From Cephalotrichum gorgonifer (Eukaryota; Ascomycota; Sordariomycetes; Microascales; Microascaceae), in assembly GCA_900312665.1 (NCBI GenBank), contig ONZQ02000001.1, positions 4,539,902-4,603,901 on the forward strand: a stretch of DNA of 64,000 bases, read 5' to 3'. Position numbers and translations under genes: made by a program. Under the pieces are notes generated by a model. That model saw only the letters and a program-made list of their open reading frames with translations. It had not been told where the DNA came from and ran no database searches. Shown here piece after piece: positions 45,201-54,255 of the stretch. The first letter of the stretch is position 1; each line of letters starts with the position of its first letter.

Positions 45201-46039
45201 TTGGGGTCATGTGTTCGCTAGCACTCTCGCTCGAGTGCCAGGGGAAATTTGATGAGGCATTAGCGCTACTGCGGGATGCCACGGCAAAGTCAGAGCGGGT
45301 ACGTGGTCCTAACGACAAGGATACGCTCTGGCTAAAGTCCATCCTCGAACGGACTTCTAAAAATCAGACGGCTTGGCTAGAATCGCAGACATGGATCGAA
45401 CAAGTCCTCAGCAGGTGTGAGCAGAGGCATTGGCACCTCGCCGGCCTGGTGGCCGTATTGCGAGACGAGAAGTTGAAGGGTATAAGGGAGTTTCAAGAAA
45501 CAACCACCCAGGCGCTAGAGAAGTTTAGGACGCGATATCGGGCAGGCCATCCCAAGCTTGTGCAACTGGAGGACGTTTCTAAGGTGCTCGCGGATTACGA
45601 GACGACAGCCCTTGCCATCCTGAGCCGCTACGAGGTTTTGGCGGAGGACTCCGGGGCCATCGTAGAAAGTATGCGCGAGCCGATAATGTTCCATGGGGGA
45701 TTCCTGGCAGGTGAGCCGACGCACAACCTTGCGGATCCCGGCATCATGGATGAGCTCGTGAGCAAGGCCGACAAAGTTAAGAAGAAGGGGGTAGACATCT
45801 CCTTGGGAGTCATCCATGACCCAAACCAGTCACACCCCAGCATACAAGACGACATGAGAGTCCTAGAAGAGTTGCTCGAAAAAGCAAAGGAGATGGCTAA
45901 GAGCTTGGAAGACTTGAAACGCGAGACGATTGGGGATCGCATGGTGAACCGGATACGGGTATGGGCTCAACAGCAAATGCCGCATCGAGCCCAACCACAC
46001 GATTCTCTATGTAACGACTCGGGAGGGAGGTACAAATAA
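42238..46039 (+). CDS. STAND/NLR-like protein: alpha/beta-hydrolase, NB-ARC, short TPR tail
   Basis: Well supported exons are 42430-42732, 42827-42886, 42992-43315, 43401-43560 and 43740-46039 (1048 residues), all joining in frame. The N-terminus is unresolved: a frame from ATG 42309 ending in NGITVLSG is in the wrong phase, while an ATG at 42238 with a GTATGT donor and acceptor at 42429 would work. Exons 2-4 encode a SesB/DUF676-type hydrolase: VVVLHGLGG, nucleophile elbow GHSLGG, GLVFFGTPHLGSGAG. The NB-ARC follows: Walker A GMGGAGKSQ (about 340), Walker B KWLMVFDGADELD, HVIVTSRSQ, and LDYLALAISIAGAYV in place of the GLPL block. TPR-like HIETLGDEHPLMIGVMCSLA and GKFDEALALL (about 760-800) follow, then an unrecognised charged tail. 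Fungal NLRs of this kind act in non-self recognition and regulated cell death; that role is inferred by family. Confidence 0.85.
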
Positions 46040-47495
46040 TGTGATTGAGTATATCGGAGGACATGTGAAGGGAGCGAAGTTAAGTGCAATAGGGAGCACC
46101 CGTGCTCGTGCTAGCACTTGCACTTACACTCGTACTCATACTTAGAGTGGAGGTGAGGTGGGTGGGCTATATATGACGTCATGATAAATGTGCCCCGCGG
46201 CACCAAGCATGGCCAGACAAGCGAGCCCGGAGTACTTGTATTACGGATACCAAGCGCAGGGCCCCGCTCGTCTCTCGGATTTGGCCGTTGTGACTCACTA
46301 CCATTACCACCTCAGTAATATGGAGCTTGTCTCCATTTTGGTGGAGGGGTTTGGTTGTGGCTTTGCTTTCGAGGCCTTTCTTTCCCTTCCCTTCTAGACT
46401 TCTCTCCGCGAGGCTGTTAGCGCGCTATTGATTGGGAAGGAGAAGGACATGATGCTGCGCCTCTCCCATTCGTAGACGAACGAGGAACTTGCCACACCGC
46501 AGCCATGGGGTGGGCAGCCTTGGAGGCCGCCGTTGAGGAGCACGGGACAGGGTAGGTAGCACAAGGGCAGCCGACGTGCTCGGTGTGTCGCCCGTGGGCA
46601 AAACGGGGCAAAAGGGCAAAAGGCCAAGGGCCACGCAACCCCAGCAAGCTCAGCCCTCTTCCTCTCCGTGGAATCGTCGTCGGTGTCACCGCATCAAGAC
46701 CCAACGAACCCCGCAGAAGGACAGTAGTGGGAAGGGGAGAGGGGATGGCCGGCTTGGCCCCGGGCTGGCAGACCATGCTAATAGAAGTTATGTGGGTTAA
46801 CCTGAGATTTGATGCATAGATAGTAAGTACTTGGATGCACATGGGCTGCCGCCCTGTCTGTGCTTGCTGCACGGTACGAGTAGTACCGAGTCGCCCCTGT
46901 ATGATGACATTCTCTCTGCCGTTTATCCACTCTTGCCTGCCGTTCCAACTTTCCGCCTTGTTCCTTCCCACAGAGAATCTATCCACCTACCGTAGTCATA
47001 CGTAATGTTATACCTGTGCCACGAGGAAGTCGCATATTATCGCCTCTCGTCTTCCTCGCCCTCTCCGAGGCAAACCTGTGACCTTTCCAACTCATCCGAA
47101 ACCTTCTTGAACAAGATTCGATCCTGAACTCTTACGAGTACAATCTTGTTCGAGGAACTCTTGCCATCGTCTTGCAAAATATCACGAGCCAGAGACGCGG
47201 GAGACACCCTATTCGACGCCGTCCACGTGCGCAGCTGCCGTCAGCTGATTCCGTTGAATCTACAGAGTAAGTGAAGTGTTAAACCCTCTTTGTCTGGCAG
47301 GTTATGTTCCCCTCGCGCCGTCGTCATCGCTAACCCCGCCTCTGTCTATTAGTCGCTACATCATCCAATCCGTTATCACCCAACTGCCAACTCGGTCCCC
47401 AGACACCCATCAGACAAACCGACGGCTTAAACTCTAATCCCACAGAGTTCCATATTCGTCCGACCGGGCGTTTATCGCCTACGCCAATTTCCACA
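46040..47495. other. Intergenic region and 5' leader of the DUF3824-like gene
   Basis: The first 0.9 kb holds no gene that I recognise; GTAC words occur at about 46128, 46231 and 46866. From about 46985 the DNA has leader character and contains a plausible 5' UTR intron at 47267-47352. Confidence 0.5.
47267..47352 (+). other. Putative 5' UTR intron
   Basis: GTAAGTG donor, CGCTAAC branch-like sequence at about 47327 and TCTATTAG acceptor; 86 nt. It lies 144 bp before the start codon at 47496, so it would be spliced from the leader. Introns of this size and signal strength are typical of filamentous fungi. Confidence 0.5.
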
Positions 47496-49592
47496 ATGTC
47501 TGCATACGACACTTACGATGCGCCGCCCCGCGCTCGCTACGACGAGCGCTATGACGAGCGCTACGACGATCGCTATGCCGACCCCCGCGACCACCGTGAG
47601 CACCGTGAGCATCGCGTGAAGGCCCCCGAATCCTCCAGAGCGCTCGTCCACCGTCATCGGGAAGAGAATGAACTCACCGTCGATCGTGCCTATCCCCCCG
47701 GATACTCTTCCCGGGACGTGCGGCGCGCGCGGTCCGCGGAGCCGGGCTACGACGACTACTACGACGATCGCGACCGCTACTACCACCACTCGTCAAGGTC
47801 TCGTCACGGTGGGAAGAGGGGCTCCGCTGAATCATACTATGAGTCGGAGGAGAAGGCGCGCCGCCGCCGCATCCTCTCTCGCCAGGAGAAGATCATCGCC
47901 GCCGTCGCCGGTGCCGCGCTGGCTCTCGGCGGCAAAGAGGTCTACGACCGCCACGCTGCCGCCGAGGCGGAGGACCACGAGATCCAGAGGAACTACCTGC
48001 ACTCCGCCGCTTTTGGGGCCGCTGGCGCCGTCGCTGCGTACCAGGGTGCCGATTTCTACAACAAGAGGGCCTCAAAGAGCGAAAGCAAGAAGCTCGTCGT
48101 TCACCGCGGCCACGACGGGAGAGGCCGAGATGACGCCTACTACTCCGACGACGATGACGACCCGCCGGCGAAGAAGGGCCACAAGAAGTTCCTTGAGAGC
48201 GCCCTGGGCGTGACGAGCCTCGGCGCAGCCATGAAGGCCCTCACCGGCGGCGGCGACGACAAGGCCAGCCAGCGCGACGGTGCCAGCCACCGCGGACGCA
48301 GTGGGTCCCCCTCTAGCGTGAGGTCGGGCAAGTCGGGCGCCCCAAGCATGAATAAGGTGCAGAAAATGGCCATGGCCGGCCTGTTGGCCGGCGCTACCGA
48401 GGCCTTCCGTATTGCCAAGGAGCCCGGCAGCTTCAAGGGGGAGAAGGCGAAGCGCGTCCTCACGGCCGCTCTCGGTGCCGGCGCGATCGGTGGCGCCCAC
48501 GGCGACGACCACAACAAGAGGGACATCGCCGAGTCCGTCATCGGCGGCCTTCTCGGCAACCGCATAGTCCACGGCTCCAAGAAGAACATTGAGGAGGACT
48601 CGAAGACTGGCCGGAGCCGCTCCCGATCCCGCCTCCGATCCCGCTCGGAGAGCGGAGGAGGCAGCGGAGGCGGAGTCGGAAGTGGCGGGCTCGCGGCCCT
48701 CGCCTCGGCTGGCCTCGCGGCCTTTGGCGCGAAGAAGGCTATCGATTCTAGGGACGACAGTAGGGGCCGCAACTCCTCGCCCGATCGCAGCCATCGCAGC
48801 CGTAGTCGCAGCGTGGTGGACGGCGCTCGGAGGGGCCTCGCCAAGCTAGGCTTTGGTAGCGAGCCAGCCGACGACCGCCGACGGGATGACGCCAGCGACT
48901 ACGGCGGGTCCCGGGTCTCTCGCCGCAACCGGCATTACTCGGACGAGAGCGACGACGACGACTACGACGACAAACGCCACCACTCGTCCCGCAGGGATCG
49001 GGAAAGCAGGCGGCACCGTGGCTACGACGATGAAGCGGAGGACAGGTCCGCCCGCCACCGACGGAAGGAGCGGGCAAGGTCCGACGCCGGGTCCTCCACG
49101 GACCTTGGAGACTCCGAGGAAGACGAGAGACAGGCGCGGAAGATAAGAGGTAAGCAAATCATCACGACAGGACTAGCGAGCCTCGCCACCATCCACGCGG
49201 CACATGGCATGTACCAGAGCATAGGGAACCGGAAGACGCGGGAGCTTGCGGTCAAGGCGGGCAAGATGTCGCCCACGGATGCCAGGGCGCTCAAGTCCAA
49301 GGCCATCGTCCAGGATGCCGCCTCGGTGAGCCTCGCGGTCCTCGGGGTCAAGGGCGCCCTGGAGGAGCTCAAAGAGGCGAGGGACAAGTCGTACCAGTGC
49401 AGGCGCTTCAAGGCCGAGAAGCAGGCGCGTCACGACCGGAGGGTCGCGAGGCAGAGGTCGGTTAGAGATGGGCACCGGAGGACCAGGTCCAATAACTGGG
49501 CTTCGCCGTCCGCTGTGCTACCCACACGGGAGCGCAGCGTGGGCCGCAACGGGGAGTCTTACGCTGAGACTCTGCCTCCGTCTCCTGCCTAG
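47496..49592 (+). CDS. DUF3824-like Arg/Gly/Ala-rich fungal protein
   Basis: Intronless frame of 698 residues from ATG 47496. The N-terminus is built of YDERYDERYDDRYADPRDHR-type charged repeats. Several Ala/Gly-rich hydrophobic blocks then alternate with Arg/Ser/Asp-rich spacers: KIIAAVAGAALALGGKEVYD, YLHSAAFGAAGAVAAYQGAD, KFLESALGVTSLGAAMKAL, KMAMAGLLAGATEAFRIAKE, and a late block GLASLATIHAAHGMYQSI. This resembles the fungal DUF3824 proteins, whose function is not established. RS-like stretches (SRSRSRLRSRSES) are present but no RRM. The hydrophobic blocks are too Ala-rich to be confident transmembrane segments. There is a GTAAGC donor-like site at 49151, but the frame continues with conserved-looking sequence, so I do not call an intron. 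Possibly stress- or septum-related; not determinable here. Confidence 0.8.
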   Translation: MSAYDTYDAPPRARYDERYDERYDDRYADPRDHREHREHRVKAPESSRALVHRHREENELTVDRAYPPGYSSRDVRRARSAEPGYDDYYDDRDRYYHHSSRSRHGGKRGSAESYYESEEKARRRRILSRQEKIIAAVAGAALALGGKEVYDRHAAAEAEDHEIQRNYLHSAAFGAAGAVAAYQGADFYNKRASKSESKKLVVHRGHDGRGRDDAYYSDDDDDPPAKKGHKKFLESALGVTSLGAAMKALTGGGDDKASQRDGASHRGRSGSPSSVRSGKSGAPSMNKVQKMAMAGLLAGATEAFRIAKEPGSFKGEKAKRVLTAALGAGAIGGAHGDDHNKRDIAESVIGGLLGNRIVHGSKKNIEEDSKTGRSRSRSRLRSRSESGGGSGGGVGSGGLAALASAGLAAFGAKKAIDSRDDSRGRNSSPDRSHRSRSRSVVDGARRGLAKLGFGSEPADDRRRDDASDYGGSRVSRRNRHYSDESDDDDYDDKRHHSSRRDRESRRHRGYDDEAEDRSARHRRKERARSDAGSSTDLGDSEEDERQARKIRGKQIITTGLASLATIHAAHGMYQSIGNRKTRELAVKAGKMSPTDARALKSKAIVQDAASVSLAVLGVKGALEELKEARDKSYQCRRFKAEKQARHDRRVARQRSVRDGHRRTRSNNWASPSAVLPTRERSVGRNGESYAETLPPSPA

Positions 49593-51224
49593 ATTCCCTA
49601 TCCGACCTCACTCTGTGCGACCGCGTCTTCCGCTGCTCCTGCATGATTCTGGGCCATGCCATGTGCCACACTACCACACTAGGGACTTCTTTCCCGATAC
49701 CCCCTCCCCTCCCACGCACAAGCACTCGGGTTTCACTTTGCTGTTTCTATTGTTCCTTTTTTATCTTTACCTGAAATGCTTGCCGCATTTCTGGTTTCCT
49801 CTGCTTCTTTCTCTGTTTATTTTCTTGGATGTTTTCCCCCTTTATTTCTATGATGTATTATGAGGTTTGTTCACAACGGGGGAACCTGTGTTTGTCGGTT
49901 GTTGTGATTTACGAGGTTTGGACGAAAACGAAGAGAAAGAGGCACTGGGCCTGTCAGTTGTCATGATTCACAAAATGGGGATTGTTGACTTAGACACATA
50001 AGCTTCTCTGCGATTTGTGGAATGGCGACATGTTGTTTGTCTCTGTGGGCTTCTGAGCTGGGCTCATTGGCCCAATGATGTGTTGTTGGCGACGTGGTAC
50101 GGAAGGGCACACAGGGAGAGAGAGAGAGACACACGCGGATTTTGTTTTCCCTTGATATTCGTTACGCGCTGTTTTCACTTACCCCCAGCTCTCAGTTACA
50201 CACGCTACGTCCTTTTCCTCCCCCCCCCCGCCATTTCACTCTGAAACACTACGTCTTACGAAGAGAGGCTTGTCTCGACCTTTTACGGAATGCTAATATT
50301 TAACGTGTGATAGATCGTCGGCACTAGAAGCCGACTGCCGAAGCCCGGGAATCCTGGCCGCGCTCCGGGCGTGACGCGGGCTGCACGGCGTTGGAACGAA
50401 CGTCGTGAGATGAGAGGTAAGGGTGTGTGAATGCGGTCATCTTGGGTAGGGTCAGCTGTTTCGACTTACTGGAGGGTTTTTCCTTCTTCTTCCTTTTGGA
50501 CTTTTCTCGACGGGAATCAGAATCAGGGAAATAGGGGAGTGCGGTGGCCATGTTTGTGCTCACGTTTACAGGTGGTAGGACTGACACTATGATGGAGGGG
50601 ATTGGAGAGATAATGACTGTATATGAAAACGAGGACAGAAGATTGGGAGGGGGAGGGAGGGGGCAACGGACGGTATATATCGTCACACAACCTGTCCTTT
50701 TTGCGCCTTCCCCCCCCTTCTCTTCTGTTCCATGTTCCCCTGTCGCGTGGATGGGATATGGGTTAGGCTCTGAACGATGACGATTTATGCTTGCTTTAGT
50801 TTAGATATGATGATACTTGTTCGGTTCTTGTTTCCGCTCGAATGTCTAACTGGTTTACTTACGCAAGCCACTTCTCCCTTTCGACCAACGACGCTTTTCG
50901 CTTTAGTATATGAGTGTGGTATACGGCTATGCGGGGTGCATATTGCCTCTCTACTTTTATGCGCCATGACATCTTCCGTAGCAATCCCGGAAGACGATGG
51001 GCCTGGTTTTGTTTCTGTCCAGTTGCGAGTCGAGTTTGGCTGTGACGTCACTTGGTTGGTTGGCATGCATGAATGCATGCATCTAAGAACGTCATCGCCC
51101 TTTCTGGCGTCACCTCGTTCGAATGTGCTTGGGAGTCTAGACCTTACCCCCCCCCCCCCCTCCCCAAGGACGCCGATTCCTTGAACCCGTGGAGGACCTC
51201 CTGTTTCCCATCAAATGAATACCC
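49593..51224. other. Intergenic region between the DUF3824-like gene and tRNA-Lys
   Basis: T-rich 3' flank at 49730-49860, then mixed sequence with a C14 run (51147-51160). One small minus-strand frame at 50551-50324 is listed separately. Otherwise I see no gene. Confidence 0.5.
50324..50551 (-). CDS. Possible small basic protein
   Basis: ATG 50551 in a good context (CAAACATGG) opens a 75-codon frame starting MATALPYFPDSDSRREKSKR, followed by KKKEKPS. Directly after the basic segment is a perfect GTAAGT donor (about 50477), so the real protein may be spliced rather than read through to the stop at 50324. I do not recognise a family. The short length and the lack of a clear second exon keep this tentative. 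Confidence 0.2.
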   Translation of the reverse strand: MATALPYFPDSDSRREKSKRKKKEKPSSKSKQLTLPKMTAFTHPYLSSHDVRSNAVQPASRPERGQDSRASAVGF

Positions 51225-51297
51225 GCCCGGTTAGCTCAATCGGTAGAGCGTCAGACTCTTAATCTGAAGGCTGCGGGTTCGACCCCCGCATTGGGCT
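51225..51297 (+). tRNA. tRNA-Lys (anticodon CTT)
   Basis: 73 nt including the discriminator base. The acceptor stem GCCCGGT pairs with ATTGGGC (two G:U pairs), the D arm is GCTC/GAGC, the anticodon stem TCAGA/TCTGA encloses loop CTCTTAA with anticodon CTT (reads AAG, lysine), and the T arm GCGGG-TTCGACC-CCCGC is perfect. A box TTAGCTCAATCGG and B box GGTTCGACCCC are present. No intron. It is transcribed by RNA polymerase III, with a T5 stop 43 nt downstream. Confidence 0.95.
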
Positions 51298-51310
51298 CAA
51301 TTCCCAGTGC

Positions 51311-51344
51311 ACCCGAGTTCAAACTCGGGTACTGCCAACTTTTT
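51311..51344 (+). terminator. Hairpin and T5 in the tRNA-Lys trailer
   Basis: ACCCGAGTT (51311-51319) and AACTCGGGT (51322-51330) are perfect inverted arms. T5 at 51340-51344 is the first run of four or more T after the tRNA, hence the likely Pol III stop; a T8 follows at 51348-51355. The hairpin would be inside the 3' trailer of the precursor. The core AGTTCAAACTC resembles a B box, so it may be a tRNA remnant. Confidence 0.5.
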
Positions 51345-51633
51345 GGGTTTTTTTTCTTGGGTGTACAGCTTCTTTTTTTCCGAGGCTCAATATTCTTCAA
51401 GTGGGTTTTGGCATTGCCTAGGTAACCCGGAGGAAGAGAGTCACTTCACGGGCAGTATAGGGCGGATGAGAGGCGGCAGGTAGATAGTCTGAACGAGATC
51501 CTCTGCTTCCACCAAGTGAGATGGCAAAAAAAGTAACATTGTCTACATATTCCCTTATCCCCCCCCCCTACTCGGACAAACTGGGCCGGGCCCATCATAC
51601 TCGCCCATCTCCCTCGGACAATAACACCCCGAA

Positions 51634-51966
51634 TCACTCCCCCGACTCCTCCGCCTGCTGCTTCCACTTCGCCGCCATCGCCAGCATGTTCGCCATGCTC
51701 TTGGTCTGCTGGTCGTCCGCCGGGAACACGTAGTCCACGTACTCCTCCCACGTGTCGTCCTCCAGCTTCCTCCTCCGCTTCGTCTTGCGCGGCATCTGCC
51801 CCTGCACCTTCTTCACGTCCTCGGCCGACCCGTGGATCCGCTCGAACGAGAGCCACGCGTTGAGCAGCGCCACCCTCTCCTCCTTGAGCTCCTTGTCACG
51901 CATCACCTTGTGCGCCCGCTCGAATATCTTGCGCGCCCGCGCCTTGGCCTCCTCGCTGACGGGCTT

Positions 51967-51997
<31 letters not shown>

Positions 51998-53667
51998 CCG
52001 TCTCCTTCGGGGACGTTGATTTCAAAGTGCGCGTAGCTGATCCAAACCTTGACGTGGTCCGTCCTCTCCAGGAGCCTCTCGTAGAGCTCCCTCGCGCGCT
52101 CGTACTCGCCCTCCTCCTCCTCAAAGTCGATGTATGCCTTCCACAGCAGCTCTGGCATGTCCAGCACCGCCTGGCTGACCGCGAGCTCGAAGATGGCCCG
52201 CGTGCGGTCGAGGTCGTCGAGCCCGCGCTCCAGCTCCGCGAACCGGATCCACGCCTGGCAGTTCGCCGGGTTCCACTCGATGTGCTTCTCGTATAGCGTC
52301 CTGCACCGGACGAACTCGAACAGCTTCAGCTCCAGCTCGATGTAGCCCCTAAACAGCCTGTCCTTGGGGCACATGCCGATCGCCTGCCCCAGCGCCTTCC
52401 GCGCCGCCGCGAGGTCGCCCTGCCGCACCTCGAAGTGCGCCCGGAGGAGCCACACCTTGGCGAACGTGAACTTCCGGTGGGGCACGTGCTGCAGGCACAC
52501 CTTGTAGATCTCGCGCGCCCGGGCGACGTCCTTGGCCTCCATCTCCTCCCAGATGGCGTAGAATATCCACAGGTAGATGTACCGCCGCCAGTGCCGCTTC
52601 TCCTGCGTTGGCGGCATCTGCGCCACGGCCCGCTCGTACACCTCCCTCACGCGGTCCTCGTTGCCCGCCGACTCCTCGAGTCGGGCGTAGTCTAGCCACG
52701 CGTCGTAGTTCTTGGGGTTCTCCTTGAGCAGGTTCTCGTAGTGGACGCGGCGCTTCGACAGCACCACGTCCTCGATGCCGTCCTGGTCGCCGAACTGCTT
52801 CTCAAACGTCGTGTACGCCTTGTGGAGCGCCATGGACCTGGACCGCGGCAGGTGGTCGAGCGCGTACTTGTAGATGGCCCTCGCGCGCTCGTACTCCTTG
52901 AGCTTGGCCTCGAAGCGCGCGTACGCCATGAATATCTTCTCCGACACGAACTCGTCGCCCAGCGCCTCGATTGACTGGCCGAACACCTCGCGCACAAGGT
53001 CGCTGGTGCCGTACTCCTCCTCAAACCTGGCCCACTTGATCCAGTTCTCCGGCTCCGGGTGCACCAAGGTGAAGGACCGGAAGATCTCCCTGGCCCGCTC
53101 GTACTCGCCGTAGCGCTTCTCCAGCTTGATGAAGGCGCTCCACGCCGCCTTGTCGGGCTGCCACTGCATCCACCTCTCGAAGACCTGGCGGGTCCCGGCG
53201 ATGTTGCCCAGCATCTCCTCCATGTACACGTACTTGTACCACAGCTTGTCGACGCGGGGCAGGATGGTCACGGCGCGGTCGAGGAGGTTCCGCGCGTGGT
53301 TGATGTTCCTCGTCTTCATCTCCGACTCGATGTACCGTATCCAGAGCGCCACGTTGTTGGGCATAACGTCGAGGGCGCGCTCGAAGATGGAGCGCGCCCG
53401 CGCGTACTCCTTCTGCTCGAGCTCCCACGCAGCATATCTCGTCCAGTTGTTGATGTTGAGCCGGTTCCGCCGGATGTAGTCCTCAAAGTCCTTGCGCTTG
53501 CGGCCCTGGTACTCGTGGAGCTCCTCGAGGTCGGCCAGTCGCTGCGTCGGCGCCTGGATGGGGACCTCTTGCCTGTCGACGGCTTCGCGGAGGAGGTGCT
53601 CGGCGGAGATCTGGACGGGCGCGGCGGCCTTGTTCTTGACCTTCGGGGGTCCCCGTGAAGTCTCCAT
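51634..53667 (-). CDS. CLF1: CLF1, crooked-neck-like pre-mRNA splicing factor
   Basis: Intronless minus-strand frame of 677 residues from ATG 53667, opening METSRGPPKVKNKAAAPVQI. The protein is made almost entirely of HAT repeats of about 34 residues: RKRKDFEDYIRRNRLNINNW, YAAWELEQKEYARARSIFER, VALWIRYIESEMKTRNINHA, LWYKYVYMEEMLGNIAGTRQ and later copies. Each shows the W..Y..E and ARxIFERAL signature. A run of glutamates (about 555-565) interrupts the series near the C-terminus. Length and order match Clf1/Syf3 and metazoan Crooked neck. It is a scaffold subunit of the Prp19-associated (NTC) complex needed for spliceosome activation in the nucleus. It is head-to-head with PRP31, another spliceosome gene, with 588 bp between start codons. 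Confidence 0.95.
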
Positions 53668-54255
53668 GATTGCGGTGGAGGTGGATGAAGGTTTATAGTA
53701 GTTTATGAGATGGTTTCTGTTGAATCGGAGTTCTTGGCTTGAGTGGTCGAGGTCTGAAAAAAGAGAGGGAACAGCGGGTATGGAAATTTATTTTGGTTTC
53801 CTCGCCGGTTGGATGGGTTTGGCCGAGTCCCTTGGGTCTGCAGGATTAGAAGGGGCTCCCTTATTTGAAGAAACCAAACGAGGTGGCCTGGATGATCAGT
53901 TTCTATACAATACATAAAAGTCGTACTAGTTAGAGCAAGTGAAGCTCTGGCGCGTGGTGGAGGGGCGCTGACCAATAGATGGGGCTTATCTCGTGCACGG
54001 TCCACTCTTTTTTCCTTTTTTCCAGGATTCAAGCTCAGCCTTGGTCTGCGCGACCTTGACACAACCTGCCTGAGAGATGACAGCTTATTCAGCCTCGCCT
54101 TCTGTCGCGACTTTTCATCATCATCGGCTCACCCCTCAACTCAACACCACCTGTCACCCCCGTCACACCGAGCGAGGCACGTTTCCTTCCATCTCCGGCG
54201 GTTACTTTCTTTACAACAGTAACGCGCAGGTGTCACCGCGCTTCTCCAGCCCAAG
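53668..54255. promoter_or_regulatory. Divergent promoter of CLF1 and PRP31
   Basis: 588 bp between the two start codons must contain both promoters and leaders. I see no clear TATA box; CT/GA-rich stretches occur near 53730-53780 and 54000-54020. No GTAC-type word cluster is present here, in contrast to the gene-free regions. Confidence 0.55.

Noticed and set aside
49151..49160. GTAAGC donor inside the DUF3824-like gene
   Set aside because: The frame continues through it with conserved-looking Ala-rich sequence to a natural stop.
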